The notes under the pieces are model-generated. The model saw only the letters and a list, made by a program, of their open reading frames with translations. It made no database searches and was not told the DNA's origin. DNA of 64,000 bases from Gnomoniopsis sp. IMI 355080 (taxonomy: Eukaryota > Ascomycota > Sordariomycetes > Diaporthales > Gnomoniaceae). This document shows positions 1 through 10,322 of this stretch, in pieces. Each line of letters starts with the position of its first letter. Positions within the stretch are counted from its first letter, which is position 1. The DNA lies in contig JAPEVC010000157.1 of assembly GCA_027946555.1 (NCBI GenBank), forward strand, positions 23,817 to 87,816, written 5' to 3'. The position numbers and the translations under genes were made by a program.

Positions 1-1478
1 CAGTGTTGCTGGGGTCCGACGACCATGCCCGGTCGCATGAATCTCATGTAGGCGATGACCTCATTGGCCGTGAAGCCATATCTGTAGATGAGGTATGCTC
101 CGATCAAGCATCCCGTGCGGCCGAGTCCTGCCTTGCAGTGGACAGCAATGCCCTTCTTTCTCACAGTAATCATCTCATGTGCCAGTCGGATGAACTTTCG
201 AACGGTCGGCATAGCAGGGCATGTACCGTCCTCGAAGATCATGTCCAAGTGTGTGATGCCGAGGCCCTCGAAGTATGATGGTGAGTAGAGTTCTGAGTTG
301 AGACGGACGACAAGGCCAATGTCGCGCTCTGAGAAGTGCTTGAGGACGTTCTTGAAGGGTTGAGGCAGCGTGGGGTGGGCGTCGACAGCAGCCAGTGTCT
401 TTGGGACGGTAGCCCACATTTCAGATGTCTCAGGTATCCTGGCGACCGGCTCGTGCTGAGGGGAAGCAAAGGCCAGGAAGTTGGGCGTGACCCAGTTGAA
501 GTCACCGTGCTCGACTCTCTCGAACCTCTCGTACTCATCGAGGTCGAAGTTCTCGAGGGCGCAAACACCCTCCTCCTTGGCCTTCCATACACCGTAGACG
601 ACATCCTGAACAGTGATACCATAGTCTGCTTGACTGTATCCAGCATCGCGGAAGGGCATCAATGGTGGGTCGACCTGTGCAATGGGGGCCAGGGCCAGAT
701 GAGGTGGCCAGGACTGGATCAAGACCATGTAGCATGCCAGCAGGCAAGAGGCATTGGCGCGGCCTGAGAGACTTGTTAGTTTGATGAAGGAGACACTCTT
801 GAATTTTAAATTGTGGGACTTACTTCTTGGATCGGCTCTGCTCCAGAAAACGACGGGGCGGTCCTTGTTCTCCTTGGCACCGAGGATCTCATGGAACTGA
901 AGGGCGAACCTGTACAGATGACCGATGTGGAATGGGCCAAAGTCATGGTGGAAGTTGTTGTAGAGCAGGGTGTCGTCGACGGAGAAGTAGTAGGGCTGCC
1001 TGTAGGCTGGCTGCTGGACAGCTTGGGGACCGTGGCCGGCCCGTTGTGACCGCTTTGTGGGGGAGCGAACAGGCGCCTCGGGATAAGGGAAGAGAGTATC
1101 CTCATTAGGTGTGTGTATGTATGAGGCGAGGTAGAGGCGGTCTTGAGAGTATGTTAGCAAGATGACTGGTATAGACTGAAACAGGCAATGATATGGAACA
1201 TCATCTGTGGGCCCGCTGGGGCTACAGGTCGACGCCATTGCAGGCTAGTTACATAGTAATGGATGACAAGACGCAATGAAGTCATGCACGACGGAGTATT
1301 TGGTGGGCCACAGGCGTGGGCGGGTGGTTGGGAATTGCAGCAGCGCAGACAGGCGAAGGAAGTGTTGCAAGGGCAGTTGCCGAAATAGGAACAGACGATG
1401 AACGTGCGTGTGAAGATTGAACATACCTGGAATGTACTCGATGATTTGCCCCAAATTGGAGCTCTTGGAAGGACCCAT
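1..1478 (-). CDS. CDC14: CDC14-type dual-specificity protein phosphatase (5' part, cut by window edge)
   Basis: Exons read on the minus strand are 1427-1478, 824-1141 and 763 to the left edge, joined by two GT-AG introns that keep frame; 377 complete codons are visible. The N-terminal half has the CDC14 dual-specificity fold (DRLYLASY, FHHDFGPFHIGHLYRFALQF, VVFWSRADPRSRANA). The catalytic P-loop HCKAGLGRTG follows, with nucleophile C near residue 333 and Arg six residues later, then the conserved RFMRPGMVVGPQQH just before the edge. Family members reverse Cdk phosphorylation at mitotic exit, cytokinesis and septation; that role is taken from the family. Start chosen at ATG 1478 because exon 1 (MGPSKSSNLGQIIEYIP) joins cleanly to the family N-terminus. 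The C-terminal tail lies outside the window. It is divergent from the PCC1 gene across about 1.36 kb. Confidence 0.93.
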
Positions 1479-2836
1479 GGCCGTGGATGCAGGTCGCTGG
1501 CCTCTTGAATTGGTCTCTTGCTTCTTTGAATTGGTCTTGCAAGGGGCAATTGCAACTGACTACTCAGGCACTATTAAGAGCTGATGAGGGCGGTCTCTGT
1601 CGAGGTCGGGAGGGAAAGAGCAGAGGATGAAACTCGAGGCTGCAGCAGTAACACTTCAAGTAGGTACGCCTCAGAGCAGGTCACTGCTCACAAGCAAGAT
1701 GGACTTTGTGTGTGTGGATTTGTGGACAAGCCAGACAAGCCGGGGGGGAGGAGGGGAGGAGCGTGCGGCGGTCTCGTGCCGAACAGCAACCGAGACAGGA
1801 TTCAGTATTGCGGTGGCTGGGTAGTGGAGAACGGGCCTTGCACAGTTCCAACCAGGCTTCTTTTTTTGAGCCGGGAGGATGGCGCGAGAGTGCGTGCATG
1901 CGACGATGAAACGCTGCAAATAGATTCGAGTGTCTGAAGCGAGCAAGCTTGGGCGGGTAAAGGTGTTGTTTGCTGACAGGAAGGAAGCGCGATAGGATTG
2001 TCTGCCCGTGGAGTCGTTGTTGACGCCGACTCGTTGACGAAACACTTTGCGCTATGCAGGATCGTCCAACAATCACCGACGAGTGGGGATGCAATTGAGG
2101 GATGCTGGGCGAGAAATAAAATAAGACAAGAGCGGTCAAATAGCCAAAACAGACAGACAGCAGACAGCCTTCTTAATTATGCACACAAAGATGCTGGTGT
2201 CGGTTGTCAAGGTGAATGTAAGGTTTGGTTGCCATGGAAAGTTTCAAGAAAAGATGAAGCAAATGCAGCTCAGATAATAAGAGACTGGAGCTACCATTTG
2301 TTATTGCCTGGCCATCCCTGGCGCTGGCCTGGCGCTGGTCACTGCGCTCGTTGCTCCAATCCAAGCCCTGTAAACTCAATTGCTGCCCCAGTCGCCCAGT
2401 TGTCGGGGCAACCGCCCTGGCTTAGCAGCTTAGCTGCCCTGGCTGCTTGCTAATGTAGCTGCATCCTTTCCCGTCCCAGGCACCTTTCCGCTGGCTCCAC
2501 AGGCGGGTATCCAGCTATCCTCAGCCGCTTGGGCCTTGATGCTCCGGTCTGACCGGCGCTTGCTGTGCTACGGAGACCGACGACCTCACCTTGCATCCTA
2601 GACGAACAGCTCAACAAACCTTGGTTCATGCACTCCTGACTCCTGCACTCCTAGTCTCCGCCGGCCTAGACCACACCTTTAGCTCGACTGCTCGACCACG
2701 TCGTCGAGCTACCAAGCTGCTTCCCCGTCCCACGACGTCACGGGAATCCATTCCACCAGGCCGAGTTTTTTCAACATTCCAAACCACCAACGACAATTCT
2801 TGGTCCGCTTCACTTTGTTCCAACTCCCACCTCACA
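1479..2836. other. Intergenic region between divergent CDC14 and PCC1
   Basis: No supported gene lies in these 1.36 kb. Open frames on both strands are short, overlap each other and have no recognisable domain. The stretch presumably carries the promoters and 5' leaders of both flanking genes. The last 250 bases before the PCC1 start are rich in C and T (CCACC, CGTCGAGC, TTTCCAACTCCCACC-like text), which is common in fungal leaders. I found no clear TATA box. Confidence 0.6.
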
Positions 2837-3302
2837 ATGTCGACCAATGACGTCGACACCGCCTTTCCATGCTCATTGTGAGTACGCTCTCTATCTACCT
2901 GTGCGGCACACCCCTGGGCCCTCTGTTTGGCCTTGGCCCTTCCAGCCGGCCTACTTTAATGGCCTCGACCCACTTTACACGTCTCATCTTTTTTGCTGAC
3001 CGCGTCCATCTCGCGTTGACAGGCATGTGGACGTGCCCTTTCCCACCGCCAGGCTATCAGCGATTGCGATGAAGGCGTTGTCAGTTGACAGGGAGTTGTC
3101 ACCTCTGGTCCAACGACACTTCTCCACAATGACTGCTGTAGACGGGAGCACCGAGCCGTGCGTCTTGAGGATCCACTACAAGGCTACTACTAACCGCATG
3201 CTGCGAGTCGCTGTGAACGGCTTCATGGAGAGCCTGTCTTTGGTCCTCGAGGTCATGGAAAAGCTCGATGCCGACGTCTTGGAGGCTCAAAATGCAGACT
3301 GA
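2837..3302 (+). CDS. PCC1: Pcc1-type subunit of the EKC/KEOPS complex
   Basis: Two exons, 2837-2877 and 3023-3302, separated by a 145-nt GTGAGT...AG intron, give a 106-aa protein, about the family length (roughly 80-110 aa). The join restores the first beta strand as SLHVDVPFPTARLSAIA. Further family features are KALSVDRELSPLVQR and the strongly conserved TTNRMLRVAVNGFMESL helix. Pcc1/CTAG proteins dimerise and bridge Kae1 subunits in KEOPS, the complex that makes t6A37 on ANN-decoding tRNAs and also affects telomeres and transcription; this is family knowledge. The start is the first ATG of exon 1 and gives the short non-conserved leader MSTNDVDTAFP. A gene finder that ignores the first exon would call a GTG/ATG inside exon 2 and lose strand one. 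Confidence 0.9.
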
Positions 3303-4307
3303 GGCCATGTTTTCCGCCCGTCGTGTCACTCATTGGTAGAGCCTCAGCCAGACAACACATCGAGAGCGGGGTTGTGTCGCACCGCCACTCATGCAGGCAG
3401 GACGCCACTTTGGGTTCCCATCCAAATTGGAGCACGCCGACGGGCACACAATAGCAACTCATCAGTGGGAGCGGGAGACGACGAGAGATGAGCTGGTCGA
3501 GGCTGTAAGCGACCCGAAAGAGTCATACGCATTCATCATTTCCAAGGGAACATTCGATTTCTTCGCCTCGACACTCGGTTACGAGCCTAGTCCCCAATTC
3601 GCCAAGTAGATTAGTCTCAACCACTCTATTGGCCTGGTCCTGCAGCGCAAGTTGATGACGGTCAATCCCGCAATCATGGGCGTACTGCGGTAATCAGAAT
3701 CGTTTGGAAGTATATCAAAGGGCGCTGACCTTGAGTAACTTGGTTGGAAGAGGGAATGGTGACTCGCTTTGGGACGGCGGAGCGGCGACTTTGCGGTGCA
3801 ATCGCTATGTACCTAGATGTGCATACGATTTTGTGGGCGCGCTGCATCAGCATGCAACCTGCTGCAGAAGACGTAGATTGCACATATCTACTGACAGACA
3901 TCAAATCATCGAATCCCTGTGCCAATATCTTTTTATCTTCTTCGAGACTTATTACAGACTCGTGTACTCTCACACCCTGCTGGTCGCCCCAGGCCTAGCC
4001 CTCGTTCTAATGACATTGTCCTGGGACCTGAAAAGCTAGCCAGGTCAGGTACGACCCGGTTGGGGCACAACGTCTTCGTGTAGTTGGATTGCGCAAGTCT
4101 TGCAAGACCGATGCCCGTATCGGCACATAACAGTCTTGTCGACATCTTCGTATCATGCTGCTGCATCTATGTTTCTACAGCCGATTTCGGCGCAGCTCGC
4201 TCAGGCCTCTGCTCTCAGCCCATACAACCAATCATTAACTTCTCATCGACTTCTCAACATATCCAAAAAGAGGGCGTTGATACGATTCAAGTCAAGTGGC
4301 TAGCCTT
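3303..4307. other. Intergenic region, no convincing gene
   Basis: This 1 kb lies between PCC1 and the convergent 403-aa gene. A plus-strand open frame from ATG 3391 to 3609 (72 aa) has an unremarkable amino-acid composition but no motif I recognise, no intron signals tying it to other exons, and it lies where the PCC1 3' UTR would be. I leave it uncalled. Confidence 0.5.
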
Positions 4308-5609
4308 CTACACGTTCGCACTGACAATCCCCAATCCATGAGCATCCCATTTCAACCCATGCTTTATCAACCATGCCGGATCGTGAATGTCGATGAAGTC
4401 CTTCTTCGTCGTCTGCTTGAAGTGACGACCTGTGGGCGGCGGCGGCGGCGGCGGTGTTCCACTCCAGTCCCGATCCGGTCGCCCAGAGCTCACGGACGCG
4501 TTACTACTCGTATCACTCCACAGGGTCCGGCTACTTTTCGTCCTACGAAGAAGAGAAGGTGGAGGCATTGGCTCTATTGGACTGTTCTTGCGCGGGAGCA
4601 GGTAAGGCGGTCGGTCTCCCATTAAACGAGAGGAAGACTTGGTTTTTCGAAGGCCTTTGTGGATGTCGCTGAGCCTGGAGCCGAACGAAGAGGGCTTCGG
4701 AGGTTGAGCAGGAAGAGGAAGGGATGGCAGCGGGTCGGTGGGTGGCTTCGAGGGTCGGTCTTCCAGGAAAAGTGAGGACCGAGAGGGCGTCTTATTAGGT
4801 GTAGTGGCCGCTGTTGAGCTGGATCCCAGCTTGGGGGACTTGAAATCGGGTTCCGGGGACAACGTTGCTTGCGAGGTGTGAAAGCCGTCGCTTGTAGTCG
4901 AAGTAGCAGTAGGGGGTGATCCTGAGGCAACTTGGGAGACAACCTCCTCAGGGATTCGAACACTCAGTCGTGGCTATGGTGCATGTCCGAGTTCAGCACG
5001 GAGATAATCGCGACGCCAACTTCAAGCACTTGACCAACTCGACTCCAGGATGGGCTTCCTCACCTTTTGCGGAACCGGCGACCTCAACTCGGGTAGAGGA
5101 CGGATCATATCCACGGACAGCCTCTCATCCTCAATCCTCTCCTGCTCTTGCTCCCGCTGCTCCTGCATGAAGACACTCATGATCCTCCCCATTCCGGCCT
5201 GCCTTTTGGATCCCATCTCGCCTCTTAGATCCCCTGTCGATGCCGACGAAGTCAATCGCTTGGACAACGAAGATCCTGATACCGTCCTGATCGATGAGAG
5301 CTGATCCATGCTTCTCATCGAAGGTGTGGGTGAGCCTGCCGCAGCTCGAATGTTCTCCAAGGATGATGAGGTCGCCAGCGGTAGATGGACCTGTTTGCTT
5401 CGTCGGCTGGATAGTCTGTTTGAGGCGTTGCGATATTGTGCGGCTACGCCGAGGCTGTCAACATGTCGTCTGCATGCGTGGCAGTAGGCGGTAAGCTGGG
5501 TTTCGACTGTGTCGACTGCACCATATCTCAAGCAATGCTTGGGACACTCGACTCTGGATTGGATTGTGTGGTTGCAAATTGCATGCCAGCGGGACTCTTG
5601 GTAGCACAT
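4308..5609 (-). CDS. Fungal protein of unknown function with Cys/His-rich N-terminus
   Basis: Exons 5064-5609 and 4308-4973 are joined across a 90-nt intron (GTGAGG donor, TAG acceptor, CTGAAC branch-like element), giving 403 aa. The join reads PVPQK-PRLSVRIPEEV and keeps frame. Residues 1-55 hold an array of Cys and His (MCYQES, H..C.H, C.KHC, CHACRRH) that could bind zinc; this N-terminal style (MCY...) is common in unnamed ascomycete proteins. The middle is low-complexity Ser/Arg/Lys with LSSIRTVSGSSLSKRL and a glutamate/glutamine-rich stretch. A seven-proline run, encoded by a GGC repeat on the plus strand near 4437, precedes a hydrophobic, better-ordered end (DFIDIHDPAWLIKHGLKWD). No enzymatic domain is seen and I do not know its role. 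The start is the first ATG, and the Cys-rich leader begins there. Confidence 0.72.
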
Positions 5610-7670
5610 CTTGGAGTGAGTTTTCGTTTCGTAAGTTGCGCATTTATCTTAGTGTGGGAGACCTCCTCGTGAAGAAGTACCAAATGATGCTTGCGACGGG
5701 GACTAGGTCGCTGAGTTATATCTAGTCCAGCTTCGCCCACAGCACACACATGCACACAAAAAAACTGGATATCCCTGTCAGGTAGGATCACGCTCCCATA
5801 CTTTCTTACCGTGTCTTCCAAAAAGAAAAAAACCACAGACCTTGCGCAGTTGGGCCGTTACCATGTTTAAAGCCTTGATTCGCGAGGGCAAGGGGTCGGG
5901 ATTGGTTGTACCGTCCTCGATGAAACGTACACCAGCACTTATGCAGTGGACGAACTGTGATGTGACGGGAATTCATAGCAAGGGTCCTCCTATATGTATC
6001 CCTTTTCCTTGGGCCGACGCGAATATTTGGAACCTACACGCGTACAAAGTTTGCGCTGCCAGATGCGCAAGCGGACCAAGGGCGCTGTGCGTTTTAATAA
6101 TGGTGATCTTAATGGGGTGATCGTGCACTTGGGAAAATTATGAATTGCGGTACGACTACGCCAGCTGAATGGGAAATTTAGGCATGTACAAAGTAAATAG
6201 TCTACTTTTTTGAACTGGAATTTGGTGTTTTTCGCCCAAAAATACCTAAAATCTAGATTCCCGGTTATTATCATCAGCTCTTATTAGCTACTGCAGTGTG
6301 AGAAGCATGGCCCGGCATATGGATCTGTGCATGCTATAACAAGCCAACTTCTTCCGCCACCCTCGCGAATCGCTTAGACTTGGACCCTAGGCTGTATCAA
6401 GTACTTGCAGCGCAGTGATGGCCAAGATCTGACGCTCATTCGCAGACTTACCTGTGCTACTGCAGAAAAGTGCTGCGGGGATACAATTAAGCATTTGTTG
6501 CGGCTGCCTTTTCAGCCTCATCCCATGATGCAAGTCAGGGATTCTGGTCAATCTCTGGAGTTATCTGGATTGCAAAATAGCACGGTTGTTTGTGCAGACC
6601 TTGCTTCAGCACAGACAAGACCCATGTTGGACTAATTGTGATATCCTGATATTCCAAGGAAAGCGTATGAGGTCTCGGCAAACTGGTTTAGCGAGTTGCC
6701 AAGTGGCCTTAACTAGAACAAGATCATTGTAGTCAAGTCTATTTGGTTTTGCACTCACTCTGTCCGACAGGGTCCAAAATAATATATTCTTGACGGGCAG
6801 GCCAAAACGCGGCTTTACGATACATACTATGTACTTCTGGGAAGATCGGAGGGAAATCCTCGGTGAGGCTAATTCGATTTGCTTTTTGGTTCGAATTCCA
6901 GCCACCAACAAAGCAGGAAGAGTAATTTTCCTCGCTTCGATTGGTGCTACCTTCGGGGTTGGAGTTGCGCTGAAGCCAATCGGCCACCATGCCGATGGGA
7001 CCGCAAGAAGTTGCATTGATTATAGGAGGGCGGAACTATAGCTCCGAAGGTCTCGAACACTTTTACGTTGGTACTAGAATGTTTCCGCAGCCACGGGTGT
7101 CAGATGTCAACAGGCATGACGCCCAATACAGAGTCAAGCCCGCGTTTGATGTGCCTTTATTTTGCCTTCAGCTAGTAGGTGACACTGCAACGTCGGGGAT
7201 CAACAGTACTGCAACACGTCAAGCCTGGTGTCTTCTCTTCATACCAGGTGGCTGCTACATGATGGATGACTACTTCACCTGACAGTGGCATTTCTAAGTG
7301 GGAGATAAGACTGAACCGAGAATATGTGCCACGACACCCAGAGAAGAGTGAAAATTGGTTAATGGCAAGGACCTGGCCTGGGAGCCTGACTTCGTTCACG
7401 GCTAATCTTTCAGACGCACGAATTACACTGAGAACAGTTGTTGAGTCAAAGAATACGCAGTGAAGATTTTGAAGAGTTCAGAAACGAGCGAGATTGTCGG
7501 AAAAGCCGGAATGATGAGCATCTATCAGCTTGAAGTGAGTAGATAGATGCATTGAGAATCTCCCATTACCCAGGGCCTGGCCTGCCTCCTTATTTGAACG
7601 TTGGGCGCTGATTTACTACAAGTTTCCTCGTCAGGAATTGCCTGTAACCAATACCCTCATGCCAGTATCA
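5610..7670. other. Gene-free stretch of 2.06 kb
   Basis: The promoter and 5' leader of the minus-strand 403-aa gene lie at the left end, and the 3' end of the secreted-protein gene begins at 7671. Between them all open frames are under 140 codons on both strands, overlap antisense and show no domain. No inverted terminal repeats, tRNA or direct repeats were noticed. Confidence 0.5.
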
Positions 7671-8333
7671 TTACTTTGAGCAATGAGGGCCTTTTGCGCC
7701 AGGGTGAACCCTCCCAGTATGGCACTTGAAGCCATCCCATAAAGGCTTGGCTTTCCAAAGTGTCAGCGGTCATTCATCAGTTTTGCCCAATCGGGCATCC
7801 TTGTGTTGGAAAGTCATAACAACGACACACTTACTGTTGACCGGGAGGTTCTTTGGCGGATTCCGGATGACTCTTTGTCCTTTGTCGGGTGTCATGCGCT
7901 CTTCACATTTGAGCTGCTTGTCGCCGTGCCTATTGGTAATAGAAGACCCCGTCCAAATATCGATATGAGGCGCCTTGCAGGTTGCGCAAAAGTCGTCTCT
8001 GCGCAAGTATTTCTTCACAAAAGGCGAGTACACAATCTCACAAGTCTCGTACTCCTCGTCGTCCGCAGTCGCGAAACTGAGAGGATCGTCGTAGGAACCC
8101 GTGCCGCCGGCGTGGAACCCGCGAGCAGGGTCGCAGCTGTACGCAGTGGCATCGTTCCAGGGAGGGTCGTTGTCCGGTCCGCCGTAGAAGGTGACAGTGC
8201 TGTTTTCGACGTATGTGATCCTCGAGCAGTCCATATGGGCAAGTTCCATGTTTGGAGCCCGGAGGCAGTCGCCGGTGCTTAGAAATAGAGCCACGATGGC
8301 GACGAGAAAGGCAATGTTTGAGGCTGAGGACAT
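7671..8333 (-). CDS. Small secreted cysteine-rich protein (effector-like)
   Basis: Exons 7835-8333 and 7671-7750, joined across an 84-nt intron (GTAAGT donor, CTGAC branch site, AAAG acceptor), give 192 aa. Residues 1-23 are a classic signal peptide (SNIAFLVAIVALFLSTGDC). The mature part has the pattern TFYGGPDNDPPWNDATAYSC, then GSYDDPLSFATA, YSPFVKKYLRRDDFCATC and HIDIWTG. This recalls a widespread family of fungal secreted proteins of unknown function with conserved Y-DDP and D-W-G motifs. Splicing replaces an unspliced hydrophilic tail by TKPLWDGFKCHTGRVHPGAKGPHCSK and brings the mature cysteine count to eight, consistent with four disulfides. A cell-wall or host-interface role is possible but unproven. 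It stands alone between two 2-kb gene-free stretches. Confidence 0.8.
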
Positions 8334-10322
8334 GTTTGAGAATGTCTACTTTGTTTGATTCTAAGCAAGTTTGGTAATCTTCCTTTCACGAATATCCTTG
8401 ATACCAAAGGAGGTTTCCTGTGGAAGATTGAAAAAGATTCAAGAAGGACGACTGCGTGGACAAGATCCCTTATCCGGTGGCTTCTTTTTCACATGGAAAC
8501 TGGGCTAAGATGGACAGGTCCGGTGTTGTCAAAAGCAGTCCGCTTAATGACTACATATAAGCCAGTCGATGCCAATGCCTGTCGAGCATAGACGGCTTCA
8601 ACACCATGGTCTGGACCGCGGTCCGGCGTTGGTAAGTTTTGAGGGATTCGCCAGCCGGTAATCACTGATCAACTCGAGACTTGCAAGTTGCCCGGCCTGT
8701 GATGCAAGAGTATCTCAAGATACTTATAATCGCGCCATAAAAAGATAGTGTACAACTATGGTGCGAAACTTCAAGCCTACCTAATGCCTACCAACGTAGT
8801 AGCGCCACCACAAGAGTCACATGGCACATACAAGGCAACAGACGCCAGACAATACTCTGCACATTTCAGCGTGAGATTTAGATGTAATGTGCAGAAAGGT
8901 ATGGAAGTTGGGAGGTAGTAGATGAGTACAGCAGCTGTCGAAGACTTTACTTCTACCATCACCATAAAAAGTGAGGTATCTGCCACATTACGGGAGAAAT
9001 ATTAGCTCAAGAGCCCTTCATTGAACCTGTTCGTGGCAATTCAATATAGAGAAGTGAAGGAAAGAAAAGGACAGTTGCGAGGCTTATCCGCCAAAGACGT
9101 CCTGTTCTGTAAGCTTTTGTAGAATTTTTGGACAGCCTCTTGCCGGCTTTTACACCCAGATGCATGATATTGATTTGATTGTTGTGTCCCCAAACTACCA
9201 ATTTGGATTGGTTAAAGTTTGCCTTGGGTAGCCTTGCATATACAAGTAGAATACAGCGTTCCTGCTCCATATCGCATAGAACATTACAGGTACTGCAGGT
9301 TACAATGGAACCCCCTCTTCCTAATAACGGTTACCTGGAAATGTATGTATATGTAGTGCCACAGTCCTTATCGAGCCCGGCTTTTGATTGGACAACATTT
9401 GATGCCTCTGTAGGCCATGTCTGCACGAGTCTGGCGGATCTATACTAAAGCCAAAAGCGCTAGTACTGGTCCAAGCCAGGCAAGGTTTGGATAGTAGCGG
9501 GGTGCAGATATGCCACGTTCTTCTACCTACTCAAGTACCTCGGTGAGTATCGTTTGACCTTAGTGCTCGACCGAAGCAATTTAGTGTACTGGACGGGCTT
9601 TGACGCGTGGCGGTGTTTTGTAACTCAGGGCGCAGGAAAAGGATCAATCGCAGGTCAATTTGCATTCCAAAGTGTGGCGTCCTCAGATCTCCGGAGTCCT
9701 GAACGGGGCCTGAGGGGGTTCATCCGAAGGGCACTTCGCAGATCCCAGGCCCCATACCAAGTCAGGCTAGCATGTGCTGCTGATGTCACCGTACCGACGC
9801 CGCATCATCAAGCGTGGGAGGCGGTTTTTTTCAAGTCCTTTCCCCCCTCGAACAGCTCACCGCGTGTCTCATTACAAAACACACCATTTTGACAGCCAGC
9901 CGTCTCACCAATATACCTACCTTAGTTGCAAGGCGGCCAATTACCAGTAGCGACCAGTTACTGCTCAACGAGCACGCGACCGTATCCATTCACTTGCGGG
10001 AGCCCCTACCGCATTCGCACAATTGTGGACCGGATCGGCAACCATTGACCCACATCCCACGTTCAGGAGCAGTCTCGATCCTACCAACCACCCTCTCGGC
10101 CGCCTTTGATTCTTTCTACATATCACAACACAAATTTACTGGCGTCCCGTGTTATTGATCATCTTGACGCGATAGTTTTATCTACACTGAAACGGTCTAT
10201 ATGGGAGGGTTCACCCATCTCCGCGGGTAGTCGTCAGCGCGTTCACGGCGGTCCCTGAGCTAGCTTCAAGTCCAAGCACGAGACTATCTGACGTCGTCAC
10301 TCCACTTTATCCGTTGCGCAAG
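8334..10322. other. Gene-free stretch of 2.0 kb upstream of the Mg2+ transporter
   Basis: It contains the presumed promoter of the minus-strand secreted-protein gene at the left and the promoter and leader of the plus-strand CorA-type gene at the right. Open frames (for example 9554-9892 and 9814-10158, plus strand) are short, overlap and carry no recognised domain, so I do not call them. Confidence 0.5.

Noticed and set aside
3391..3609. 72-codon plus-strand frame after PCC1
   Set aside because: Plausible composition but no homologue I recognise and located in the expected PCC1 3' UTR.
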